The notes beneath the pieces are model-generated. The model did not search any database and was not told where the DNA came from. It worked only from the letters and a program-made list of their open reading frames with translations. From the NCBI RefSeq assembly GCF_014066305.1, contig NW_023501154.1, positions 1 through 50,980 on the forward strand: 50,980 nt of DNA, written 5' to 3'. Within the stretch, counting starts at the first letter, position 1. Every line of letters begins with the position of its first letter. The translations under genes and the position numbers were made by a program. This document shows, in pieces, positions 24,198-35,770 of the stretch. Source of the stretch: Letharia columbiana (taxonomy: Eukaryota > Ascomycota > Lecanoromycetes > Lecanorales > Parmeliaceae).

Positions 24198-24475
24198 ACC
24201 TCTGGACGGTATAGCGGTGGATTCATTAAGAAATCGGCAATTGCTGTGAGTAAGGAAATAAGAATCAGAGTGGTATGGAAGAAGAAAGAAGATGAGCGAT
24301 GGTGAAGTTCACAGAGCTCGGCGGTGTCAGAAGTCACCGTTTTCCGAGGTTTACCCGGCTACTGCTGGCTCCTACTCGTGCAATCCAGGAATGAGTTCCT
24401 ACGCTAAAATAGCGCCGGGAAGTCAGCCAATTAAGTTACTCAGTTCTCCGCAAAATCGCACTAAAATAAGCCTTA
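24198..24475. other. 5' region of the nuclease-like gene up to the island edge
   Basis: Normal composition. On the minus strand it holds a pyrimidine-rich stretch (about 24,250-24,300) ending CTTACTCACAG near 24,244, which resembles a 3' splice site and may mark an intron in the 5' untranslated region or an unseen first coding exon. Short plus-strand frames here have no support. Confidence 0.45.
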
Positions 24476-24482
24476 TTTTATA
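24476..24482 (-). promoter_or_regulatory. Candidate TATA box at the right island edge
   Basis: Minus strand reads TATAAAA, preceded by a short CT run and followed by AAGGC. It lies 279 bp before the ATG at 24,197 and overlaps the last bases before RIP-type sequence begins. Placement suits a fungal promoter with a roughly 200-bp leader or a leader intron; no other TATA box was seen in the region. Confidence 0.35.
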
Positions 24483-27400
24483 GAGAGAGAGGCTATTACT
24501 AAGATATACTCTCTTATTAAATATTAAGATATCGAGAATATAATAATAATAATAGCTATATTTATATATAAGTAATTTATAAATATTTAAACTACTTAAT
24601 TAATTAATTAGAAATTCTAAATAACTTTCTAATTAATTATCGTCGTTTTAAATTATATAATAATATTATATTCGCTCTTTAATAGATTAATATCTCTTAG
24701 ATATCTATTATCGAAGTTACTATACTTAATAATAATAAAATAATTTTTTTAAATTAAATAAATTATAATTAAGAGAAGAATATATTAGAATATTATTTAA
24801 AGTATAATAAAATTATAATAAAATATATTTTTAGAATAAAGAATTTTAAGTAGAAGAATATTAGTAGAAAATACTCTAAAGAAGATATATCTATTCTCTA
24901 AATTTATTATTATCTTTTAACTTATAATAAAGCTTTAATTTATCTTATTAGCGGGCTATAATTTATTTATTTCGCTATTAATTTATAATAGAATTTTACT
25001 TAGCTTTTAGCTCTTTTCTAACTCTATCTTTAATTATCTTATTTATTCTCTTAATTAAACGTTAACGTAATTATAAATTATTCTTTAAGAGATTTTATAA
25101 TAATTTAATCTAATATAAATTTAATAAATTTAGAGATTTAATTAATCTTCTTAATACTATATCTTTTTTATTCTTTTTAATAGAGTTTAATTACTTTAAT
25201 ATAAATAAAAGTATTATTCTTAATTATCTATATATTCTTATTAAGATTTTATATTATAACTTTCTCTATATATTTATATAAATAGATTAATAGAATATAA
25301 TCTCTATACTATTTATCGTTAATTCTATAATTTTTTAAATATTAAAGAAGATATATACTTAAAGATCTATTTCGCAATATATAGTCTTTTTATACTCTTA
25401 TTATTTTTTCTTTCGCTATTCTCTCTAAGAAGACGATTATAAAGAGTAATCTATTAATTCTTATTTTAATATTTATTAGTAATTTCTTAATAAAAGATAG
25501 CGTTAGAACTTATCTCTATAAGAGTATACTTAAAAATTCTAGAAATTTCTATAAGACATCTTTTTTTCTTTATTACTTTCTTTTATTTATAATTCTTTAA
25601 TATAATCTCGATTTTTCATTTATATCTTTTAATTATTATTCGTACTAGCTAATAATATTATATATTAATATTAAACTTAATAGAGTATAAGATCTAGTAT
25701 ATTTATATAAATTATATTAAAGTATTAACTATTACTATAAGTATAATCTCGATTAATTTTCTCTTCTCTATTAAAATACGTTATAGTTTATATCTATTAT
25801 TTTAAATCTTATAATAATATTTATTATTAATAATAAAGATAAATCTCTTATTTAATTCTTTAAGAATTTAAATATAGAGATTATCTCGTTTATATTCTTC
25901 GAAATAATTAAAATACGACTTTTTTAACTTAATTTTTCGCTTAATTCTTTTTATAATATAATTATTATTTATTTAATATATATATTTAAGAGTTACTTAT
26001 AAAAGAAGCGATTAAGAGATTAATAATTATAATTTATCTTTATCTTATTTTCGCTTTTTATAAGTCTCTAAAATATCGATTTTTTTTTATTAAATAGCAT
26101 ATTTACGATATAATTTAAAGTGCTTTAAAATAGTCTAATATACTATTTTTAAGAGATCTAATTAATCTTCTATTCGAGTCGATTCTTTAAAGCGATTAAG
26201 ACTCTTTAGATATATTAAAATATTATAAAAGTTCTTATTTTCGACTCTATTAATTACTCTTAATATTAAAATAAAAGTAAATCTCTTATTTATCTTCGTT
26301 CTTCGCTTAATAATATTAAAACTTTTATAATATAATAATCTATAAATAGCTATAGTTACTTTAAGCTTTAAACTAATTTTAATATTATATAAAGCTATTA
26401 AATATATAATATAACTAAATATAATAGAGTAAATAATAAAATAAATATAGATATTTACGAGGAGACTCTATTAAGACGCTAAATTTTAGCGTAGAAACTT
26501 ATTTCTAAATTATACGAGTAAATCTATTTATCTTAGTTCTTAGTCGTATTTATATCTCTATTAACTAGTTTCTTAACTCTAAGTTTTAGCGTTAAGCTAT
26601 TTTATTTTTAATATTTTTTAATATCTAAGCGATAGTAAAATAGAATACGTTTAAACTTAGAATAAAATAATATATTTAATTACGAGTAAAAGATATATTC
26701 TCGACGTAGTCTTTATTATATTTAATATTTTTTATATTATCTTAATCTCTTAACTTTATTAATATCTTATTAAATTTCTTTAAATTAGTTTATTAACTTC
26801 GTAACTTAACGATAATAGATTTAAGCGTAAAGTTATATAATCTTATTAAATTTATATTATTTTCGTTTATAGTCTATATAGATTTCTAAATTATATTTTC
26901 TAATTATTAATATCTACTTACGTCGTTACGCGATATAATTATAATTTAATTCTCTATTATTATAATTTATTTTTTAATATAAAATAATAACTTTATATCT
27001 TTTCTATCGAATATATTACTTTTTAAGATTATTTCTTAAGAATTTAATAACGTTAATATAGACTTTTAAAGAATTTATAAAACTAGTACTAAAATTCGAG
27101 TATTACGCGATTATAGTTATAGTTAATTAATATTAAACTTCTTATATTAATAAATTTATATATATATATAAGTTTTTAAAGTATATAATTAACGTAAATA
27201 ATTAAGTAGATTATAGTACGCTAATATTCGAGATTAGTTTAACTTTAAGATATTAAGAATATTAAGTTTATTTAAGTCTTTCGTTATAATAGAAGTCTTA
27301 TTAAAAGAAAAGAGAATTAATTAATTAATAATAAATGTTATAAGCTTATTTTAAATTTATATATTCTTTAATATAATAAGTTTATATTCTCTTAATATTA

Positions 27401-27550
27401 TATATTCTTTAATATATTCTTTTTTATAAACTAGTTTTTTTATAGTCTAGCGTATTTAGCGAGAGACTTCTTATTTTATATAAGCTCTCTCTCTCTTATA
27501 TATAATTACTTCTTACTTAATTATCTTAATTTAATATATTTATATAATTA
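24483..27550. repeat. AT-rich RIP block right of the island
   Basis: Abrupt return of RIP-type sequence (almost no CpA or TpG). The plus strand is pyrimidine-rich in much of it, suggesting former coding sequence on the minus strand. No element family could be named. Short CT-rich low-complexity runs occur, for example near 27,480-27,500. Confidence 0.85.
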
Positions 27551-28015
27551 CGAGTAAAGGCCTATAAATTAAATTTATAATTTTTTTTTTAATTAGAGCT
27601 ATCGAGTAAATAGATAAGCGATCTTTAATAAGCGAACTTTGATAAGCGGGCTATTCGGCTGTCGAGCGAACTTTGATAAGCGATATTTGAATTCCTTGCG
27701 CTTTAATAATTATAAGACTAAATTTGAAAATTCTTTTTTTATCTAAAAGCCCACATTTCGTTCTATAATTAAAAAAAAAAAAAAAATTTTAATAGAAAAT
27801 AAAAAAGTTATTCTATATATTAATAATATATATCTATTTTTTTAATAAGAGAGGCGCGAAAGGGCGAGATTTTAATAATTACGAATATTAATTTATTTAT
27901 TCGCGATAACTTAGTCGATCTAATTAAAGAGCGTAGCGAACTCGAATTTATAATTAATTATATATATAAATTTAAGATTTTTAAGCTTAGCTCTATAGTA
28001 TTCTATTATATATAT
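27551..28015 (+). mobile_element. Dispersed repeat copy D (short form, 465 bp)
   Basis: Begins CGAGTAAAGGCCTATAAATT and ends TTCTATTATATATAT. Copies with the same ends and the same internal order occur at 33,040-33,472 (inverted) and 41,074-41,660. It contains AAGCGATCTTTAATAAGCG-type direct repeats near its start. It retains some CpA/TpG (27,640-27,760), so it is less mutated than its surroundings. The class is unresolved: a solo LTR or a non-autonomous element are both possible. Confidence 0.7.
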
Positions 28016-29788
28016 TAATTAACTCTATATTAATTCTAATAATAAAGAAGAATAAAGAAGAATATATAAAAATCTATATTAATATAGATATATTTAGAAG
28101 TAACTTTAAGTATATATATATTATAATTTATAAGTATACGCGTTTATTAACGTATTTCTAAAAAACTATTTCTACTTAAAATACGTAACTAAAATTTATA
28201 TTTTAATTTATAAATATGAAATTTCTTATATTTTTCTAGAAATAAGTTAAATCTACGTATAATATTAAGATTTATACTTAGATATATTATCTTTTTAATT
28301 TATAATTAATTACGTCTTAAAATAATATAAGATTTTAATAGAGTTTTTTTAGAATATTTTAAAGATATAAGAAATTTATAAATTATTTCTAGAATATTTT
28401 ATAGAATTTAGAATTATATTATATATTTAATAGAATTAATAATTAAAAAGATAATTATAATTAAAGATAACTTTTTTCTAATATTATTATAATTTAATTC
28501 GCTATCTAATATATAATTAAGTAATAATATATTAAAAAGATAATTAAGTTTTAATTTATTATATATTTTATAAAAAAATAAAAAAATTCTATTCGTTATT
28601 TAATTTATTATTTTCTATTATAGCGATTTACGTAAGATTACGAAGATAATCTTAATCTTTATTTCTCTATTTATCTCTCTATTTATTTCTTTATCTATTT
28701 TTTATATATATCTCTCTATTTATTTATTTATCTTAATCTCTTTACGATATTTAAATCTTCTTTAATTAATCTTCTTAAATTAATCTTCTTTAATTATATT
28801 TATAAGATATAGATCTTATTAAACTCTTTTATAAAAGATTATTTTTATTATATTAAAGAGACTATAAAAGAGTTTAAATTAAACTTATACTAGCTTTTTT
28901 AACTTCTTAAAATTAGATTCTTAAATAGTAAGAATATATTTTTCTTATATATTATAAATTTTCTTATAATATTTATAATAATAATACGTTAATTACTTAA
29001 GATATTAAGTTACTTTTATAAGATTTAATATTTATTAAATTAAATTAGAGTCTTATTATAAGTAACTTTAAATTAATTTAAAAGTAATTATTATTATTAA
29101 ACTAACGTTATTATAATAGTCTTTTTAAGTAATAATTCTATCTTTATCTTAAGTATTACTCTCATCTTTAATAATAATATTATATATATTATTTATTAAA
29201 TTCTAATTTTTATAAAACTCTTCGATAGAGATTAAAAGAATTTTTATAAGATATAACTTATTATCTTATATATTATCTATAAATATACTCCCTTAAAGTT
29301 AATTATTATTAGATTTAATTAAGTAAAGAATCTCTTTTAAAGATATTAAAAGACTAACGTCTTAATTATTTAACGTTTTATTAAAGTCTTCGACGATTAT
29401 ATAAGAGATTTAAGAGTTACTCTAAATATCTAGTAATTCTTTAAACTCTATAAATTCTTATTAATAAAAAATATATTCGTATATTTACGATCTATTTTAT
29501 CTTTTATTAAGTTTACTATTAGAGTAAAATCTATAATTATCTCTTTAAACGAAGTTGTTTATAGAAAATTAATTAAATTTAAGTTATCTTCTTTAATAAT
29601 TTAAAACTTTATCGAGATATAACTCTCTAAGCTACGTACGTTAATAGTAGAGTTTTATATCTTATATTAGAATCGATACGAAGTTAATAGTTATATAGAT
29701 ATAAATAATATATTATTTACTTTCTATAATAATAATAAAAGATTATTAAAAAGAAATATATTTAATATTAATTATATTATTAAAATAT
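28016..29788. repeat. AT-rich RIP-degraded sequence between copies D and C
   Basis: No gene. Contains a T/C-rich low-complexity run at about 28,657-28,740. By position this could be the 5' part (gag or protease) of the Ty3/gypsy fossil that continues after copy C, but no gag motif was recognised. Confidence 0.5.
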
Positions 29789-31920
29789 AAGTAAAGGCCT
29801 ATAAATTAAATCTATAGAGTTGAATTTTTCTAAGTTAAATCGAATTTTAGCTCTAGCTCTAAGTTAAATCGAACTTTAATCGCTTACTATACGTTTTTAA
29901 TCTACTTTTACTATTATAAAATTAATTCAATCTATATAATATATAGATATATATATGCGAAGAGAGGTGCGCTAAGATTTAATTAGAAAGATATATTAAA
30001 TATAAAGAATTAATTCGTAATAATTATCTATAAAAAATAGAGAAAGACTATATTCTTATAATAAGAAGTATCGAAATATCGAAAAGAAATAGAGATAACG
30101 TATTAGTTAGTGATGTGAATTTTATAATATCTTCTATCGTAGTAAAATCTTTCGAATAATAAAATAGCTATAGACATCGAACGATTTTAATTCGTTTAAA
30201 TATATATCGTTCGATATTTCTTCTATAGAGATCGTAGTAATAGAGATAATAGATTAAGTTATAGTAGTATTCTTCGCTTACTAAGTAATAATTTAATATA
30301 AAATCGTAGAGAGTATATAACGTAGGATCTTAAAGAGCTAAGCCGTATTCTTAATGATAATAATCTTATTATCGCTTAATTTCTCCGTAGTATTCTCCGT
30401 ATTTATCTATTATAGTTTCTTCTCTTACTTCTTCTCTTATAGAGTATTAGATTAAATAGCTAGCTAAGTAATTAACTAAGTAAATAATTAATATAATATA
30501 AAATCTTAAAGAGCTAAGTCGTATTCTTAACGATAATAGTCTTATTATCGCTTAATTTCTCCGTAGTATTCTTCGTAATATTCTTCGCATTTACCTATTA
30601 TAGTTTCTTCTCTTACTTCTTCTCTTATAGAGTATTATATTAAATAGCTAATTAAGTAATTAACTAAGTAAATAATTAAGTAATTAATTAACGATCTAAC
30701 TAAGTAAATTGCTAAGCTAATAAAGTAGATAGTATTAAGCTCGCTTACGGCCTCGATTATTAGTAATAGTAAATTCGTTAAAGAATAGTCTAAGAACGTT
30801 AATAAGAAGTTTAAAAGACGAGCGAAAGAAATATATATCTTAGATATTTAGTAATATTTAAGCGAGAGATATCGAGGACGAATATATTTATAATTAATAA
30901 ATTAATAGAATTATAGAAGAAATATAATTAAAATAGAGTAATAAAGAATAAATAAAGAAGAAAGACGCCTTTTAAGAGATAGTATCGCTAAGTTAAAAAA
31001 TATTATCGCTAGTTTAAGAGAAATCTATAGAAGAGAACGTATTCATTTAAGCTCTTTTTAAGAATTTTCTAACGTATTTATAAGTAGTAATAAATAATTA
31101 TTAAACTCGCTTACGACCTCGATTATTAATAATAATAAATTCGCTAAGAAATAATTTAAAAGCGTTAATAGAGACTCTAAGAGATAGATAAAAGAAGTAT
31201 ATATATTTAAATCGAACGCGTTTAATATAACTATAATATTTAAATATTAATTTAATTTATCTATCGCTAATTTAGAAGAAGTATATAGAGAAGAATATAT
31301 TTATTTAAACTCTTTTTAAGAGTCTTTTAACGCGTTTATAAATAATAGTAGATAACTATTAAACTTACTTATAGCCTCGATTATTAATAATAGCGAATTT
31401 ATTAAAAAATAATTTAAAGGCGTTAATAAGAGATTTAAAAGATAAGTAAAAGATATATATATCTTAGATACTTAGCAATATTTAAGCGAGAAATATTGAG
31501 AATATATTTATAATTAATAAATTAGTAGAATTATAAAAGAAATATAGTTATATAAATAGATAAAAGAATTATTATTTAATTCTAAACGCGTCTAGTATAA
31601 CTATTATAACTATTATATTTAAATACTTATTTAATTTATTAATAATAAGCTAATTTTTATAATTTTTATAACGTTAAAAAGCGTAAAGTAAGCTCTATAA
31701 TTTAAGGAATTATAAAGTAACTATATATATCGCAAGCTGAGTACTTTAAAGTATAAAACTTCTATATATAAATTTTTAATAAGAGAGCTCGAGAGAGTTA
31801 GCGGGCTAATTTAGCCGATCTAATTAAAGAGCGTAATAATTCTAAATTTATAATTAGTTATATATATAAATTTAAGATTTTTAAGCTTAATTCTATCTTA
31901 TTCTTTTATATATACTAATA
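29789..31920 (+). mobile_element. Dispersed repeat copy C (long form, 2.1 kb)
   Basis: Ends match those of copy D (AGTAAAGGCCTATAAATT at the left, ATTCTATCTTATTCTTTTATATATA at the right in decayed form). The interior matches copies A and B in reverse complement: the hairpin segment (30,176-30,215), about two units of the 178-bp tandem repeat (about 30,300-30,700), and three copies of a segment starting CGCTTACGGCCTCGATTATT at about 30,738, 31,105 and 31,363. At 31,602-31,603 and 31,054-31,061 it keeps the empty target sites of the two insertions found in copy A. No coding capacity recognised. Confidence 0.75.
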
Positions 31921-34900
31921 ATATAATAATTAAAAAATCTTAGATAAATAAGTATAGAGTAGTTCTTAATATATTACGAGATAAGATACTCTTTTTACTC
32001 GATCGATATAATTATAATAATAATAAAATATTAATAATAGACGAACTTTCTTTTCTACTAACTTTAGAGCTTTAACTACTTATATTATTTACTCTTTTAT
32101 CTATTATACTAAAACGATAAAGCTCTTCTTTATCTACTTATAATAATAAAATTAATTTAAATGTTTTTTTATTAAATAAGATTAAATTTATCGATACTAT
32201 TAAGATTAATTTAGCGACTTACTATTAATTAATCTATAAAAAAGATAATAAACTATTAAGATTTATAATATATCGTCTATATTATATATATTTTCCTCTA
32301 TTTAAATATCTTATAAAACTTATATATCGATTAATAAATTATATTTCTACGACTTAGAAAAGAAATATAAGAGATATTATAGTTTTAATTATTTTATTTA
32401 AATTAATAGCGTCGAGGTAATTAATTCTAAAAAAATAAAATGTAAGTTATCTTCGAAGTATTATAACTATTTAAATATTTTCGATAAGACTAAGATAAAT
32501 ATACTTCTCTTATATTATTTTTATAATTATAAATTAAAGTTTAATAATAGCTCTAATAAAATGAAACTCTTAAAAATAGAATTTATATAATATTAAGATA
32601 TAAATTAAAATAGATAAGAAAGTATTTAAATAAATATCTAAAGAAGAAATTTATAATACTAAGCTATATATTATTCGTCTTACTTATTCTATTCGTAGAA
32701 AAGTTAAATAGAAAATTATATTTTTATATAAACTATTAAAAGCTAAACGCTATTATTAAAAGAAATTAATATCTAATTCTATTAATAAATAAGATTTTAA
32801 TAAGAATTTAGAGATATAAATATCTTACTCGATTAAATATTATAGCTACGTTTAATAAACTATATATATACTCTAATAGCGAGAATTTTACTATTTTTAT
32901 TACCTCTCTTAAGATATATAAATATTAAATTCTTCTCTTTAAACTAATTAACGACTCGATTATATATTAATAATATATAAATAATATTCTATTTAAGTAT
33001 CTAAATAACTTTTATTAAATCTATTTTAATAATATATTAGTATATATAATAGAATAAGATAGAGCTAAGTTTAAAAATCTTAAATTTATATATATAGCTA
33101 ATTATAAATTCGAGTTCGCTACGCTCTTTAATTAGATCGACTAAATTATCGCGAGTAAATAAATTAGCGTTCGCAATTATTAAAATCTCTCTCTTTCGTA
33201 TCTCTCTTATTAAAAAATAGATATACGTTATTAATATATAGAATATCTTTTTTATTTCCTATTAAATTTTAGAGATTTTTTTTTGAATTATAGAACGAAA
33301 TATAAGCTTTTAGATAAAAGAAAAAAAATTAAATTTAGTCTTATAATTATTAAAACGTAAGGAATTCAAATATCGCTTATTAAAGTTCGCTTACTAAAGA
33401 TCGCTTATTAAATTTACTCGATAGCTCTAATTAAAAAAAAAATTATAAATTTAATTTATAAACCTTTACTCGTTTATTTATAATAAGATAAAAAAGAAAT
33501 ATATTTAATATGTTAGATAAATTCTCTAGAAATTAAGAGATATCGATCTCTAGATAAATATTTTTAAGTATAAATTTTACGTTTAGAAAATTAAATTTCT
33601 AAGTTTACTAGTATCTATAAACGAGTTATAAATAGACTCTATTAAAATCTAAACTATTATTAAGTAAATTATATCTATTAATCTTGAAAAGATATAGATC
33701 TTTATCGAATTTTATAATTTTAATAATAATTTATTAGAGACTTCTCTAAAATAATAAAATTTATAATAAAATTTACGATAAAGAAGATTATATTTAATTG
33801 GTTCTTAGTATATTAAGAGACTTTTTACTTTTTTAAAGTCGTCGTTATTAAAGCTTTAGTTTTATATTATTTCGATAAAATAAAGAAGATTATTTTAAAG
33901 ACTAATTTTTTCGATTATATTAATAAAAAAAAAATTTAATATAATAATAAGAGAGTACTTTATTCGATAGTCTTCTATAATAAAAATCTAATCTTAATTA
34001 AATATAATTATTAGATCTATAATAAGAAACTACTAGTAATTATTCGCTATCTAGAATATTAACGTCTTAAACTAGAATATATAAACGTCTTTATTAAAAT
34101 CTTTATTAATTATAAAGAACTAATATATTTTATTAAGAGAAGAGATCTTAATTAATATTAGGCTCGATATTTAGATATATTATTAAAATTTAATATAAAG
34201 ATTATTTATCGATCTAGATCTTAAAACGTTAAGGCGAATATACTTATATAAATAACTAGATATAAATTAATTAATCTTAAAAATAAATAATTACGCTAAT
34301 AATATTAAATAAATTTTATTCTCGATTAATTGAAATTAAATAGTAAATATATTAATATATTTATAATCGATAATTCTATTTACTATAAATAATAAGGGCT
34401 AATAAAGAGAATAACTATTATATTAGAATTTATAATACTATTATTAAAAATAAGAATAAGTTCTAAGAAATTACTCTAAATAAGTACTTCGTATAAAATA
34501 AAGTACTTTTTTATAAGAATCGTATATAGATATTCGATGATATATATATTAATATTATTCGAGAGATATAAAATTAACTATTCTACGATTATTTCGAGAT
34601 AATATATATTTATAAGCTATTTAAAAGAGAATACTATTAATAAGAAATAAGAATAATAGTAATTATCTATATTTAAAATTACTATATCTATTAAAGAATT
34701 AGAATATCTTATAATTAGAAGTAGAGTTTATTCTACTCTCTATTAATTCTATAAAAGCGATAATAAAATATATTAATCGACTTCGTTATAGACTTATTTA
34801 TATTTAATAATTATAACGTTATTTAAATAGTAATTAATTAATTTACTAAGAAATATTACTATATAATTTCTTTCGATATTAATAAAAATATTATCGCTAA

Positions 34901-35770
34901 AAAGATAATTAATTTATTACTTAAAAAAGTATTTCGCCTATATAATCTATTAATCTTAATAATATTAAATTAAAATCTTTAATTTATAGCTATTATATAG
35001 AAATCTTTTTATAAATAATTAGATATTATAATTACGTTATTAATAGTCTTTTATTCTAAAATTAATAAATAAATTAAACGAATTAATTAAAATATAGAAC
35101 GTTATCTTCGAATATATTATAATTATATATAGAACGACTAAGTAAAATAATTATCTATTATCGAATTTATTAATAATAATACTATTTTAATAACTATTAA
35201 TATTTTATCTTTTTTTATAAATAAGAGATTTTATTCTTAAATAAGTTTTAGCTTAAATATTATCGATTATAAGATTATTTATAAATATCTTAATACTATT
35301 TAAATAGAGAATATTATAAATTATATAAAATAGATTCTTAAGTATATTTAAAGTAATATAAATCGCGTTTAAAAGGCTATAGTTATATAAGCTAATAAGT
35401 ATTAATAAAAGACTATCTTTTAGATAGACGATAAAGTCTTTCTAAATAGTAAGAATATTACCTTCGATTATTCTTTTCGTAAATTAAATTATAAGAAAGT
35501 CGATTGATTTAAAATTATAGACTTTATAAAATCTTTATATTATCTAAAATCTTTATAAACTATAAGAATCTACGACGTCTTTTATCTTAATCTCTTAAGT
35601 CTTATAATAAAAAACTCTTTATTAAAATAGATAAATTCTTTATCTAAATATATTACTATTAATAATTAAATTAAATAGATTATTAAATAAATATTTATTT
35701 TTAAATTAATTAATAGTCGTCTTAAGTATAAAGTTAAGTAAGAAGATCTCGATAATAATCTTATCTACGA
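31921..35770 (+). pseudogene. RIP-killed Ty3/gypsy pol (chromovirus-like)
   Basis: Fungal LTR-retrotransposon fossil read on the plus strand. Reverse transcriptase is clear at 32,826-33,039, with an ATFNKL block and, at 33,022-33,033, YFNN where YLDD is expected (RIP turned both Asp codons to Asn). Copy F interrupts it, and the same domain resumes at 33,473 and runs through FKYKFYV at about 33,565. The connection domain and RNase H follow (about 33,690-34,150), then integrase (GQTERIN-like segment and following helix at 35,061-35,180), a DVFYLNLLS segment near 35,570 and a short chromodomain-like stretch near 35,700. In-frame TAA/TAG replace Gln codons throughout and at least one frameshift lies near 33,705. 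Gag and protease were not recognised; 31,921-32,600 probably holds the protease end. LTRs were not found. Confidence 0.8.
33040..33472 (-). mobile_element. Dispersed repeat copy F (short form) inside gypsy RT
   Basis: Inverse orientation to copy D, with the same ends. It splits the reverse transcriptase immediately after the decayed YxDD codons; the protein reading continues on the far side (IY(S/N)K... then KLRDIDL). It therefore inserted after the gypsy element was in place. A target duplication could not be settled because RIP has altered both borders. Confidence 0.75.

Noticed and set aside
27551..33472. One 5.9-kb transposon with D and F as terminal inverted repeats
   Set aside because: F lies inside a continuous gypsy RT reading and a third short copy (E) occurs alone, so D and F are better seen as independent insertions.
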